DNA of 36,065 nt from assembly GCF_000220395.1 (NCBI RefSeq), contig NW_004086289.1, positions 1 through 36,065 of the forward strand. The letters are read 5' to 3'. The position numbers and the translations under genes are program-made. This DNA is from Ichthyophthirius multifiliis (taxonomy: Eukaryota; Ciliophora; Oligohymenophorea; Hymenostomatida). Shown in pieces: positions 1 through 13,297 of the stretch (position 1 is the first letter of the stretch; each line of letters opens with the position of its first letter). Under the pieces are notes generated by a model. The model was not told where the DNA came from and searched no databases. It worked only from the letters and a program-made list of their open reading frames with translations.

Positions 1-3000
1 AAATTAAATAAAAGTAAATTAAGCAAAATTATTAATAAATATTAATTTCAACGCACTATATAAAAAATAAAAAAATAAAAAAATTAATATATCTTACTAT
101 CTTATTTAAATTAAAAATGTATAAATAGTTCATATATATCCTAAGAATTCTTACATAATCCTAATTAATTTAAATTTAGAAAAATTAAATATATAAAATA
201 AAGTTAAAATACCTTCGAAAATAGATACATTAAATTATTTTTGTTAAACTAATATATTTACTGACTATTTTTTTATTATTTAATAATAATAAAAATGTAA
301 TATAACAAAAAATATTGCAATAATTACATCCTAATATTAAGATAATTTCAAAAAATATATATATTTTTATACTTCCTTAAATTAAAAATATAATAAATAA
401 ATAATTTAAAAATATTCTTACTATCTATTTTATGATTAAAATTTTCAATTTATTTAAATACAATAATTACATACTTTTTTAAAAAAATAAAAAATAAATA
501 AAAGTTATATTTATTTACTGTCTGTATTAAATAAATAATAAATTTAAATAATTAAATAATAATATGACCCCCTATCATAGTTTATATTAATTATGAAAAT
601 TATCGAAATCAAAATTTACAGACTAAATCAAATAATTTATAAAGTTATTTAAAACAAAAAATTATGTTTTGTCATACTAACTATATATAATAAGAATATT
701 AAAATTAAATATTAAGAGAATTTTTCTTACAAGCTATTTATAAAATTAATTTGTAAATATTTTAATATGTAAAAATTTACATGCTTAAATTTAGTATGAA
801 TAAATAATTTAAAACATTTGAAATAATTACCATCTTATTAATAAAAATTAATTTTTAGTATAATAAATATTTTAATAAGCTCATTAATATATTAGTTAAA
901 AAATTTATATATATTTTACCGCCTAAGATTTTAAAAATTAATTTTAATAGTATGAATTCATTATTACACACTTTTTTATAAAAAAATAAACTATTTTATA
1001 AAAGCACTTTGATGTAAATTTACAATCTTATATTAAAATAAATTTCGTATTTTTTTATAATAATCTTACAATCTTTATTAGTTATTATTTATTTATAATG
1101 AAATAAAATAAGTACACACTATATTTTAAAAAAAATATAAATAATTTATTTTAATAAATTTTAAATAAACTATACTTGCTATTTATATTAGTTTATACAA
1201 TCTGTAAAAATATTAATTTTACATCCTATTATTAATTACAAAATAATTATACAAATCATATTTACACTCTATATTTATAAAATATTATAATATATTTAAA
1301 AAAAAGAATTACACACTATTTAACAAATTTAATTTATATAAGTTAGGATAAAAATATAATTAATTAATACAATCTTTTTAAAATATTAAAATAAATAAAG
1401 TTGAAAAATGTTACTTCATACTGTTCAATTATAAATAAAATTATATTTTAAATATTTATTTTTTTACACCCTTTAATTAATAAATTTTAAACAAATATAT
1501 AAATATTTAAAAAATTTATATATTAAAAAATAAAATAAACCATATACTAATCAAAATTATATTATCAGATATATTCAAAAATTATAAATAGTAAATAAAA
1601 ATTTCTTTGTTAATTACTTGTATCTATAATAATATAATTTTAAAATTTTAATTTAATTATTTATATGTATTTCAAAAGCATATAAATATTTTAAGTTTAC
1701 AACTTCCTTTATTATTTTTAAATAAAAAAAATCATATATTTGCAAATAATAAATAAATTAATTTCTATATAATTTTACACTCTAATTTTAAATTTGTTTA
1801 AAAAAGTTATTATATAATCATTTCTTACACACTAAATATATTTTATCAAATTTTAAGAAATATTAAAATAAAATAAATGATTACTTACTAAATGTAAAAT
1901 TAATATAAAATAAATTAATAATTTATTACTTCCTCAATAAAAATTAAATGTGTAAAGTTGAAAATAGTAAAAAATTACGCACTATTAAATTAATAAAACT
2001 GTATAATTAAAATAAAAAATTACTATCTATTTGAAATTAATATTATAATAAGAAAATCATTAAAATACTAACTATTAATATAAAAATTTTAATCATATAA
2101 TCAATAAATATTACTTTATGCTATAAAATAAATTAATAAATTAATAAATTAATAAATTAAAACATACTGACTAATTAAAAGAACGATTATATATCAAATG
2201 TAAAAAAACTATTGAAAATAAAAACAAATTTTATTAAATTTGTTTAATAAAAATATATTAATGATAAAATATTCAAAATAGTTTATTAATACATAACTTC
2301 CTATAATTAATATAATTAATTTATATAATTAATTATAAAAAGTAAGATTACTTTATTTTAATATAATTATTGTATATTAAATATGAAAATAATAATTATA
2401 TGTAACTTTTTATCTGATAATATAATAAATAAATATTATATTGTTATTTATTTACTGTCTAAAAAGAAAAAATAATGATCATTGAATTATTAATATTTAC
2501 GCACTTATTTAAAAAATTAAATTAAAATAATTTCTTTTTTTAAAACAAAATATTTATTTTATTAGATAATACTTTCTATTTTTATAAAAAGTTGATAATT
2601 TTAGATTAATAATAAAATCTTATTAAATATTACATACTATTTTTAATAAATAATTATAAATATTTTTATTTATATATTACTCCCTATTTTAAAATAAAAA
2701 TTTTTTATAAATTTAAAATAAAAAATTTATTTTATTTAATATAATATTACATTCTATTTTTAATATAAAACAGTTATTTTTTAATTAAAAATTCTATTTT
2801 ATTAATATTACAATCTTTTTTATTAAGAATTAAAATCAATTTAATTTTATTTAATAAATTACTGACTTTAATAAAAAATTATAAATTTAAATTAAAAATA
2901 TTATTTTATATAATATATTACAAACTATTTTCAATATAAAATAGAATAATAAATTCTAAAACTAAAAACGTTATTTTAGTTTATAATACTTCCTATTTTT

Positions 3001-5811
3001 ATTTTAAAGTTTAGAAACATTAAAATAAATTTAATTTTATTTGAAATATTACATTCTATTTTCAATTAAAATAAATTTAAACATAAAATGCTATTTTATT
3101 TTATATTACTGGCTTTTATAATTAATAAAAATTAGAATTGAAATAAAAATCATTACTTTCTGTTTTTGCTTTTATTTAAAAATTTATTATTTTAAATAAA
3201 AATTGATATTTAATACATTCTTTTTAATAAATAAAAAAAAATACATTTAAACTTATAATAATATTTATTTTATTTTACTAGCTATTATTATTAAAAAGTG
3301 ATACATTTTTATACTAATAATCTTATTTAATATTACATCCTATTTTATTTATAAATAATGAATTTAACTAAAAATGCTATTTTATTTATACTTCTGGCTA
3401 TTTTTAATGAAAAATTGATAAATCTAAATAATGATATTTTTTTAATAATACAAACTATTTTTAATACAAATATATAATTTGATAATTATAATTCTATTTT
3501 AAATAATTTTACTTTCTATTATTATATATAATCTTTTTAACTAAAATGCCATTTTATAATAATACTTTCTATTTTTTATATATAAGAGTTTTATATTATA
3601 TAAAATTACTATCTATTATAAAAAATATAATATATTTAGAAAAGATATTAAATTTTAAATGACATTCTATTTTAATCAATAAATTAATTAGTTTAAACAT
3701 TAATACTATTTTATTTAATATTACAAACTGTTTTTATATTAAAAAAATTAAATTATTATTAAATATAAATAATATATGAGTTAATATTACTTTCTATTTT
3801 AATTTAGATTAATAAATTAAAAGGTAAAATGCGATTTTATATATTTTACCCCCTATTTTTAATTAAATATTTATATATTTAAACTGAAATTTTATTATTT
3901 AATATTACAAACTATTTTTTAATAAAAAAATTAAACTAAAAATTCTATTTATTACTGGCTATTTTAAAAGAAGAAAAAAATTATAAAATTAAATATAAAA
4001 TGTTATCTAATTTATATTACAACCTATTTTAATAAAAAGTTTATTAATTTATTCTAAAAATATTATTTTAAATAATATTACTGACTATTGAAAATTATAC
4101 ATAAGTTTAAAAGGTAATTTTATTTAATATTACTAACTTTTTATTAATTACATTTATAAAAATTTTATAAATAATTATATTTATTCTTATATTACTCCCT
4201 AATTAAAAAAAAATATATAAATTTAATATTTTTAATATTTTACAAGCTATTTTTAATAAAAATGTCAATAAATTTCGTTTAGATTTGAATATTACTTTCT
4301 AATTTTATAATAAAAATAATAATATTTAATATAATATGTTATTTTTATTTTTAATAACTCCCTATTTTAAATAAAAAATTAATTATTTTTATTATATATT
4401 ACATCCTATTATAATAAATATTTTATATATTTAAAAAAAAATCGTATTTTTTCAATATTACAATCTTTATTTAATAATTTTAAATAAAAATGTTAATATA
4501 TAATATTACGACCTATATTTAATAAAAAAAATATATATTTAATCTAAAATATTTAATTACTCCCTATTTTAAAATAAATTTATTATCATTAAAATAAAAA
4601 TAAAAATTATTTATATTTAGATACTTGCTAAATTTTCAAAATAATTAAATATTTAAATAAATTATAATTATTTAACTTTCTATTTTTTATTATTTATTTG
4701 ACATTTATTTAATTTTTTACGCACTTTAAATTTTATTATATTATTTATTTTAAATGAATATTTTTTTTACATTATAAATCTTCATTATAATTTGGTTTTA
4801 TTATTTTATTATTTTTTAATATTAAATACTCTCTATATAAATTAATTTAAATTTATATATAATTTTTACCTATTCAGATATAAGTTAATTTTTTTATAAT
4901 AATAATTTTTAATATTACACACTAATATTTTATTTTTATTAGTATCATAAATAATGATTTTAAATATTTACAAGCTATTTTTTAATGTATTTAATTTTTT
5001 ATATTAAATTTTTATTTTTTATTCATACTAGCTATAAAAAATATTATTATTTTTATAAATGCCTAATTTTTTTACGCACTATTTTTATAATAAATAACAG
5101 TTAATTTTTATTTTTATTTTTATTTATTTACAATCTTTTTATCTTATAAATTTAAATTTTAAATATTTTATTACATCCTTAATTTTTTATGAAAATAAAT
5201 AATATATATTTTTTATATATATAATTACGCTCTTAAAATATTTTTTTTTAAAAAAATATTTCTAGTTTTTTATTTACATACTATCAAATTAATTTATTTT
5301 AATAAAAATAAATTTATAATTAAGTTTTTTTACAATCTATTTTTATAAACACAAAAAATTATTTTTAATTAAGATAAAATATAATATTTTATTTTATGAA
5401 TACACACTAAAATTAAATAGTATTTATTTTTTAATAAATAAATATATTTACATCCTTTATATATTTTTTTTTTATAAATAATAATTTATACTATTAAAAT
5501 ATAATTTTACCTTAAATAAATATAAAAAAAAAATGCAAAACTAAATTAACAATATTTTTTACGCACTAATATATATGAAATAAAATATTAATAATATATA
5601 TAATTGATTTTATTTATAATTGTTTTTTTTTTAAAAAAATATATAGTTTCTTATAATTATAACATTTTTAACTAAATTATATATATTTAAAAATTACATT
5701 GCTTTTAACCTAATATAGTAATGTAAATACAGTAAGAAAAAACATATAAATGTAAATCTAAAAAATAAATTTCAAAGTATAAGTTAATAATTTAATTTAT
5801 ACCTTTGACAT
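1..5811 (-). CDS. Micro-exon secreted cysteine-rich protein G1, 3' end off the window
   Basis: Read on the minus strand. The ATG exon (5803-5811) encodes MSK. After a 45-base GT-AG intron, a 60-base exon (5698-5757) gives a hydrophobic signal peptide with core FFLTVFTLLY. After a 132-base intron (5566-5697), the coding sequence continues almost only as three-base exons, each inside TAG/AAG-NNN-GTAA. The first ones read C-D-C-I-Y-S-D-I-C-L-L-C-R-IYN-C-K-Q; IYN is a nine-base exon at 4771-4779. Later six-base exons include ATA-CAA (1618-1623) and TAT-GAA (1415-1420). No TGA triplet was seen. The last exon in view (TGC, near base 52) matches G3 near 23929, so roughly 1.8 kb of the gene should lie beyond the left edge. 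Function is unknown; a secreted or surface cysteine-rich protein is inferred. Precise DNA elimination is an alternative to splicing. Confidence 0.75.
2130..2160. repeat. AATTAATA short tandem repeat in a G1 intron
   Basis: About four copies of an eight-base unit (AATTAATA register) lie between two micro-exons of G1. This is probably slippage; no function is implied. Confidence 0.7.
2560..4640 (-). repeat. Block of related ~50-65-base introns in G1 (introner-like)
   Basis: In this part of G1 most introns look like variants of one sequence. They start GTAATATTAAATAAAATAG, often carry TTTAGTTTAAATTTAT in the middle, and end TTTTTATTAAAAATAG. The three-base exons between them differ, so the resemblance belongs to the introns and not to the coding units. 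Introns nearer the 5' and 3' ends of the gene are less alike. The pattern suggests multiplication of one intron-like element; tandem duplication of an intron-plus-codon unit followed by codon divergence is the alternative. Confidence 0.6.
5698..5757 (-). other. Signal-peptide exon of G1
   Basis: This is a 60-base, 20-codon exon preceded by TAG and followed by GTAA. It encodes a hydrophobic stretch that ends in a small/polar tail (QVKSN), with TAG read as Gln. The matching exons of G2 (9412-9471) and G3 (18103-18162) are also exactly 60 bases, keep the core LTVF, and end in polar residues. Equal length and amino-acid conservation across diverged copies support a real exon and a secreted product. 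Confidence 0.75.
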
Positions 5812-8800
5812 CCTAAAATCAATATTTTTTTTAGATAAAAAATTATATATAATATTGAATTATTTAAAAATTAAAAATCTAATTAAACATATAAATGATA
5901 CTAATTTTTATACATTTTAAAATATATGTATTAAATTAAAAAAAAATATATATTTAAATAATATATTATAAATAATAAAATTTTATTGTCGTATGATATA
6001 AAAAAATATACATAAAATTTAATTTTATAAAATTATTTTATAAAAAATTAAAAAAACAAAAAATCTTATTAAAAAAAAATTTTAAATAATAATCAATAAA
6101 ATTATATACAAATTAATAAAAAATTATAAAATAAAAAAATAATATTAATATTATAAATATAAATATAAAAATATATAAATATATAAATATAGATATTAGT
6201 TAAATATATAAAATTTTATTATTTATATATATATATCATTTTATTATTATTATATATATCATTTTTTATTTTTCTATTTTTATATTTTTATTATTTTAAT
6301 TTTAGTTTAATTAATTTATATTTATATTTTTATTTATTTTATTTTATTTTTATATAATTTTTTTTTTATTTTTTTATTTTATTTATTTTTTTTAATTTTT
6401 TTATTTTTTTTTATAATATTTTTTGCTATATTTTTATAATTTTTTATTTATATTTAACTTATTTCATATTTAATCTAATTAATACGTTACGTTTTACTTT
6501 AAGTTTTTTTTATATTTAATTTTTATTTTAATAATATATTGAATTTTATTTATTTTTATTTTTAATATAAGAAAGAAATTTTTTTTCTTTGTATAAATTT
6601 AGATTTATTTTTAAAATTCAAAGTTTTTTTTTATTTTTTATAAATAATTATTTTATTTTAACTTATTAATATTATTATTAAATATAAAATTATTTTATTT
6701 TCTTTAGTTTTATAAAATAATATCTTTTTCATAATTACGTATATAAATGATTGAAATGCAATATTAAAAAATAATTTATTTGTAAATTTTTAGTATAATT
6801 TTATATCTATGTTTAAAAATTAAATAAAAAATTTTAAAAATATTTAAATAAAAAATAAATACATAATTAATAAAGCTATTTTTATAATTAAAATTTATAT
6901 ATTTTTAATAAATTATTATATATAATATTTAATAACAATTTTTTTTAATCAAAGAAACATTTTTTTTATTTTATAATCGAATATGATTTTTGAAAAATAT
7001 ATTTTATTTTTTCTCTATTTTATTTATACAGCCATAATATTTTTTCTTCTTTAATTATATATATTACGCATATTTTATAAAATTAAATTTTTATAATTAT
7101 AAATAATTTTAGCTCTTCTTAAATATAATCATTTTTATTTAATATTTGTTGTTTTTATTATTTATTTATTTTGACCTTAAATTAGATTTTTTTCTTCTTA
7201 TATTTTTATTGGTATATTTAGCTGTATTTTTTACTTAAATGTGATATGTTTCTTTATCTATTTTTTTTGATATTTTATTTAGTTTTTTTATAATGGTTTT
7301 AATTTAGGTTTATATATTTTTTTTTATTTTGTATTTTTTTTATTTACTTTTATTAAATTTTAATTACTTTCTTTTATTTTTTTAACATCTTTTTTTTTTT
7401 TCAAATTTTTTTATTTATCCAATTTTTATATTTTTTTTTCTTTTTTCTAATATTTTTATTATTATAACTTATCATCTTCTTTTAAATTAATTTAACTATT
7501 TTTTATTTTTATTTTATTTTCCTTTTAAACTGCTTTAGCTTTATTCTTTATCTTTATTTAAATTTTTTAATTTCTATTTCATCATTTTTTAACATAAAAT
7601 TATTATTAAGTTAAGCATCTTAATTGTCATAAACCTGATATTTTCTCACTTTTTTCTTAGTATTGTTAAATATTTTTTACAATTCAATAATTTTTTCCTA
7701 CAAATTATATTGAAAGGATTTATATTTTAAAAACCTTTTGTATCCATATATATGATTTCATTGACCCAGAAAATTTTTATTTAATTTATTATTTTTCTAT
7801 ATAAAAAATTTTCAACTTTCAACTAAATTCTCTCCTAAATTTCTGGCGTATTTTTCAATTTTTTTATATACATATATAAATAATATTTTACCTTTGTTTA
7901 TATTTTGAACTAAATTAATTATCCTTAATAATTACAATTTAAAGTTATCAGTTTTATTATTAAATTCTTATATATTCTATATACTCTTCATCATCTGCAA
8001 ATTTATCTGTTTTTTAATCATAGTTTATATTCATAAATCCAAATATAATACCTTAAAATTGCTTAAAAAAAAAATTTAACAAAAAAAAAATATTTGTGAA
8101 TTTAATTCAAGAGAATAAAACATATTGAATAGATTATTTAATGAGTATGTTAATTACTCGTGATTTAACCTTTTGTTAATTTACGAAAGTGGGATTTCAA
8201 AAATTATGCTCAAAAAGATTAAATTTTAAAATTTATATTACCAAACATGGTAATTCATTATCATATATAGCTCCTTGCTTTTCTAATAAAGATAAGATTC
8301 TAGAATATTTTTCAATTAGAAAAATATGCAGTGAAGAATGGGCTCTAAAAAGATACATATTCATATTTCTTAAATTTATAAACCCAAAGTTAATTTATTT
8401 GAAAATTCAGAATATTCAAGTTTTCTAAAAAAATAAATATTTCTTGAATATATTTAATTGCATAGATGTTATTTCTTCTATATAACTAAAATAATTTAAA
8501 ATGAAATAAAACAAAATACTGTTAATTAATTGCTTATTTAAAAAAGATATAAGAAATAATAATAAATAATTTAAGATAATAATAATCCTTTTATAACCAG
8601 AAATGCAAATATATATGGTTAAAGGTAAAAATTTGATACTTTTAAATTTTTTATTAAATTATACCAAGATTGTGAATATAAATAATAAATATAGTCAATA
8701 ATAAAATAATATTTCATTTGAAAAATTATTTTATGTGAAAAATATATAAATTTTAAAAATATTTGTTATTGTATTTTATAAAATTAATATAATTTTTTAT

Positions 8801-9355
8801 TTCAAACAAAAATTAATGTCTATTATTGATTTTATAAAAAATAAAAAATATATAAAATAAAAAATCTATTGTTATAAGAATACATAAATATATAATTACT
8901 AAATTTTAAAAGAAAATATCTATTTTTCTTATTATTTAATAAGATAATGCTTTTAAAATTATTATATTAATTTAAATTTATTATTTGTTTTTATAAATGA
9001 TTTTTATTTGATTTTTTTATTAAATTTATTATAATTACAATTATATCGATATTTAAATATTTAAAGATCATTTTTATTATTATTTTTCAAATAAAGAAGA
9101 TTTATAGAAATTTTTTGAAAATATATAAAGCAAAATATATTTAAATATTTTCCTATCATTTTTTTGTAAAAAAAAGTTTTTAAAAAAAATGTTTTATTTT
9201 TATAACCTTTATTTTTAAATTATTAATAATATATATTTGTATATTTTATATAATTATATATTATTTTTAAATAAATTAATAAATACAATATAGAAAATTA
9301 TTGGTCATTTTCTATAAATATTAATAATTATAAAAATAAAAAATATATAAATTAA
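5812..9355. other. Spacer between divergent copies G1 and G2
   Basis: This 3.5-kb stretch separates the start codons of G1 (leftward) and G2 (rightward), so it must hold both promoters if both copies are expressed. It is mostly A- or T-runs, with a T-rich plus strand from 6.2 to 7.9 kb. I found no promoter motif shared upstream of the ATGs of G1, G2 and G3. The only gene-like piece is the doubtful ORF at 8147. The TAG-NNN-GTAA pattern is absent. Confidence 0.5.
8147..8428 (+). CDS. Doubtful ORF, unrecognised, possibly a gene relic
   Basis: With TAA as Gln, an ATG at 8147 opens a frame whose clearest part (about 8189-8428) has normal-looking codons with G/C at third positions, one Trp, several Cys and basic residues (for example ITKHGNSLSY and CSEEWALKRY). 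Base composition is visibly less A+T-rich than on either side. Beyond 8428 the frame stays open but becomes simple A+T. I recognise no domain. It may be the eroded remainder of a host gene or transposon; no partner gene or signal peptide is evident. Confidence 0.25.
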
Positions 9356-11567
9356 ATGTCAAGAGCACAAAGAGTATTATTTATCATTTATATTTATATT
9401 TTATCTTGTAGATTTGCATTTATTTTTTGATTCTTACTGTATTTACATATTTGTATTAAGCCTAAAGCAATGTAATTTTTATATAATATAATTAAGTTAA
9501 AATATACATAATTCTAAGAAACCATATAAAAAAAATTGAAAAATAATAAATTAAAAATAAATCAATTATATTCATTATTAATATTTTTTATTGTTTAAAA
9601 TAGTGCGTAAAAAAATATAGATAATTTAGTTTTGAATTTATAATTTTTTTTTTATTATTTATTAATTAAATGTAATATCATGCTTTTATTCAAAAATATA
9701 AAATATTAATAAAAAATATATAATAAAGAATGTAAAAATACTTTTTATTAAAATTAAAACTAATTTTATTTTAGTATGTAATAAATAAAAAATATATTTA
9801 TTTAATTTTAATTAAAAATATATTTTTTATTTATATACAAAAATAGCAAGTAAAAAAACTTATTTATGAATTTATTTTTATTAAAATAAATTAATTTTAG
9901 TATGTAAAAAAAAAAAAAAAAATATTATCTTTTATAAATATTTTAAGAGCGTAAATATATATATAAAAAAAATATGTATATTAATTATTTTCATAAAAAA
10001 ATTAAGTATGTAATAAATTATTTAAAAATTTAAATTTATAAGACAAAAAGATTGTAAATAAAAAAAAAAGATAAAAATAAATAATTTTTATTTATTATAA
10101 AAATAGTGCGTAATCAAAACTAAGCAAAAATAAAAAATAAATATATTTTTTATAGTTAGTATGAATAAAAAAATAAATATTTAATATAAAAATTTAAATG
10201 AAATAATAAATAGTTTGTAAACATTAAAATTTTTGATTTAAAAATACTAATTAATATAAAATATTAGTGTGTAAATAATACCTAAATAATTATTATAAAA
10301 AAAATTATCTTCTATCTAAATAGGCAAAAATAATAAATTTTTAATATTTTTAATAAATTTCAAATAGAGAGTATATAAATAAAAAATAATAAAATTAAAT
10401 TATAATGAAGATTTATAATGAAAAAAAAAAAAAATTCATTTAAAATAAATATTAAAATAAAAATAAAAAGTGTGTATTAAATAAATAAACAAACATAAAA
10501 ATAATAATAAAAAAATAGAAGGTAAAATAATTATAATTTATTAAAAAATAAATATTATTCAAAATAAGCAAGTATATAAAGATAGAGAATTTTTTATTTT
10601 AAAAATAAATTTATTTACAATATAATTAGGAAGTATTTTTAATAAATTAATATTTTATATTAAATTTATAAATTTTTATTAAAAATAGAAAGTAATAATA
10701 AATATTATCATTTTACTTAAAATTTATTAAAAAAAGCATGTAATTGACAAAAATACCACTTTTGTTTAAATTTATCTAATATTTATTATAAATAGACAGT
10801 AATATATTATAATATAGAATTTTAATTTAAATATTTAATTATTTCTTAAAATAGGGAGTTATATTAAATAAAATAAAATATTAATAAAATTTATATTATA
10901 ATTAGGAAGTAATATATAAATGAAAGGCATTTTATTTATATTTTATCCACATTTTTATAAAATAGATTGTATTATATTAAAAAATATATTTATTAATTAA
11001 ATTTTTTAAACTTTTTATTAAAAATAGGAAGTAATATTAGAATTAATATAATTTTTTTATAAATTTTATATTAAATCTATAAAAAGTTAGTAATATAAAA
11101 TAAAATTGTCTTTTTAATTTATTTAATTTATAATAGTCAGTAATATATTTCAAAACAACATTTATAGTTTAAAATTTATAAACTTATAAATAAAAATATA
11201 TTGTAATTTTAATTAAATACCATTTTAAGTTTAACTTTATCAATTTATTTAAAATAAAATAACCAGTAATATGAAATAAAATAGAATTTTTACTTTAAAT
11301 ATATTTTAAATTTTTTATAAAAAAATAGTTTGTAATATTAAATAATTTAAATTTTAGTTTAAAAAAATAAACCTTTATATTAAAAATAGGGGGTAAATAA
11401 AATAAAAGTCTTTTTAAGTTAATTTATTCATTTAACATAAAAACAGAAAGTATTATATAAATAAAATATATTTTATATTTTAACTTTAGTTTAATTTTTT
11501 TAATATAAAAAGTTTGTAATATTAAATATAAAAGCAATAAGTTTTAATTTATTGATTAAAATAGAAA
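9356..11567 (+). pseudogene. Micro-exon gene copy G2, truncated and eroding
   Basis: The start exon (9356-9373) encodes MSRAQR, three codons more than in G1 and G3. A 38-base intron leads to the 60-base signal-peptide exon (9412-9471, core FLILTVFTYLY), then a 132-base intron leads to TGC (9604-9606). The following triplets match G1 and G3 position by position (N, Y, Q, Y, S, Y, I, C, L, F, C, R). Breaks in the pattern: the nine-base exon at 10411-10419 has lost its GT donor, the AG|GT site near 10324 reads AG|GC, and two acceptors in the 11.2-kb region read TAT or TAA. The copy stops after AAA (11565-11567), where a TA-repeat begins; the last two-thirds seen in G3 are missing. Some conserved cysteines are lost (Tyr at the third micro-exon). 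It is probably non-functional, although the 5' half is quite well preserved. Confidence 0.65.
10640..11564 (+). repeat. Related introns in G2
   Basis: Introns in this part begin mostly GTAATATTAAATAAAATA, include AGTTTAAATTTAT-like middles and end TTTTATTAAAAATAG. They belong to the same ~55-60-base family as the central introns of G1 and G3. Confidence 0.5.
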
Positions 11568-11572
11568 TTAAT

Positions 11573-11576
11573 ATAC

Positions 11577-11609
<33 letters not shown>

Positions 11610-11610
11610 A
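11573..11610. repeat. TA-rich simple repeat at the G2 break
   Basis: An (AT)n run with interruptions starts immediately after the last recognisable micro-exon of G2 and marks where homology to G1 and G3 ends. It may be the breakpoint of the truncation. Confidence 0.6.
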
Positions 11611-12360
11611 TTTATTCATTTTAAGAATATTTTATTTTTCTATTTTAAACAAATAAAATTTTATTATATATATAAATATTTTTAAAATTTATTATTATAA
11701 TTAAAAACTTAATGTATAAATTATAAATTGATTTGATATGTATCATAACTTTATTGTATTTTTGATGATTTTTTTTATTCATAAATAATTTTATAGATTT
11801 TAAAATTTACTTAATAAATTTTATTCAATTTTAATTTTATTATTTTGAAAATAGTAAGATTAATTAAGATTATTTATGATAATAATTATGAAAATTTAAT
11901 AACAAAATAATTAAGAATATATTTTTAAAAATATTTTAATAGAAAATATAGTTTCTTATAATATTTGACATCATTCATAAATTTATAATTTACATTTAGT
12001 TATCGGTAAATTTAATAATCGTAAGTTTATTATTTTATAAAATAATTTAAATAATACATATTATAAAAATAATAATGATAATAATTGTCTTAATTATAAC
12101 TAATAATATTATTAATTTATATTTAAGAAAACAATAATAATAACTATATTGTATATTTGAACCTTAAATCTATCATAATATTTACCTTAAAAATAATGAT
12201 TATAGAAAATTAATAATTCTAATTCTATTTAAAAAAAAATAACTTTTATTATAATCTTAAAAGCATTTGATTAAATCATAAACTATTCAATAATATTGAC
12301 AAACTCATAGCTTAATAAAATTATTAATATCTTTAATAAAAAAGATATAAAAATAATATA
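11611..12360. other. A+T-rich stretch without recognisable features
   Basis: I see no micro-exon pattern, no convincing reading frame and no repeat beyond A/T runs. Confidence 0.5.
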
Positions 12361-12369
12361 TAATTCATA

Positions 12370-12650
12370 ATAATACAAATAGTAAGGTAATAATTATTTT
12401 AATAATAATACTAATAATAAAATCCTTAAAATAAGACTATTAGACATAAAAAAAAGGTTAATATATCTCTATAATAATAATAAGGTCAAAATCTTTTATA
12501 ATAACAATAATTTAAAATCCTTTATAATAACAAGTTTAATAAGCACTTTTATAATAAGGAGAATAAGGCTAATATCATTAGTAATAAGGTTACAACCCTT
12601 AATAATAATACGTCTATATCGATAATAGTAATAAGTTTATAATCATTAAT
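12370..12650 (+). pseudogene. Decayed glutamine-rich coding stretch
   Basis: Reading TAA and TAG as Gln gives Gln-rich peptide with Gly, Asn, Pro and Tyr, such as QQGYNPQQQYVY and SLQQQQGQNLLQQQQ. This composition is typical of Q/N-rich ciliate proteins and unlike the surrounding DNA, which has few G or C bases. The best frame changes between about 12500 and 12530, and no start or stop can be assigned, so it looks like a decayed or partial host gene. Function is unknown. TAATAA-rich DNA will always look Gln-rich in this code, so chance low complexity is a serious alternative. Confidence 0.3.
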
Positions 12651-13089
12651 CATAAAACTCTAAACCTTCAAGTTAAAATTAAAATAGAAGTATAAGTTCT
12701 AATTAGAGCTAGAATTAAATGTCTTAAAATTAATTAATTTTAACTAAAATCCTTAAAACTAAATTATATAAATACAATATCTTTATTATTAAAAACTACA
12801 TATAAAAAAAAACTCCTAATAATAAATAATATTAATTCCATTTAAACTAAAGTTCTTAAAATATAATACATTAAAATTTAATTAAATACTAAACTCTAAT
12901 TAAAAAAAATTAACTAAATAATATAAAACTTTAATGAAATTTTTTAATATAAATTTAATTTATCATATATTTATGAATAATATAGAAATAATTGAGATAA
13001 TAATTATTCATACCATAATAAAATTATATATAACATTAATAAAATTATAATAATCTTGAATACAAAATCAATCAAATAAATTTAATTTA

Positions 13090-13275
13090 CCCAAGTATAA
13101 TATAAAAAGCTCAAATAAAATCAAAGAAATTTTTAAGAAAATCAAAGAAATCCTTAAAAAAGTCAAAGAAAAAATTACAAAAATTTAACGAAAGTATCAT
13201 TACAAAAATTAAAGAAACACTTACAAAAGTTAAATAAAATTTTACAAAAGTTTAAGAAATCATTTAAAAAATAAA
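13090..13275 (+). repeat. Degenerate ~20-24-base tandem repeat, possibly coding
   Basis: About eight imperfect copies of a unit resembling AAATCAAAGAAATTTTTAA are present, with TCAAAGAAAT and TTACAAAAGTT variants. In one frame the units give Lys/Ile/Glu-rich amphipathic peptide (KIKEILKKVKEKITKI-like). After a one-base frame change near 13190 a second frame continues into the ORF at 13298. This fits a helical repeat protein that has suffered an indel, or simply a minisatellite. Confidence 0.5.
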
Positions 13276-13297
13276 AGAATTGATTTGTAATATTATA

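Noticed and set aside
1-5700. CRISPR-like or satellite array, because a short motif (TTAC-NNN-CTA on the plus strand) recurs every ~60 bases
   Set aside because: The repeated part is only AG and GT around a variable triplet, spacing is irregular, spacers resemble each other more than the triplets do, and the unit continues from a signal-peptide exon with conserved frame. This fits introns and codons, not a repeat-spacer array.
5812-5830. Shared promoter motif upstream of the three start codons
   Set aside because: Sequences immediately before the ATGs of G1, G2 and G3 show no common motif beyond A-richness.
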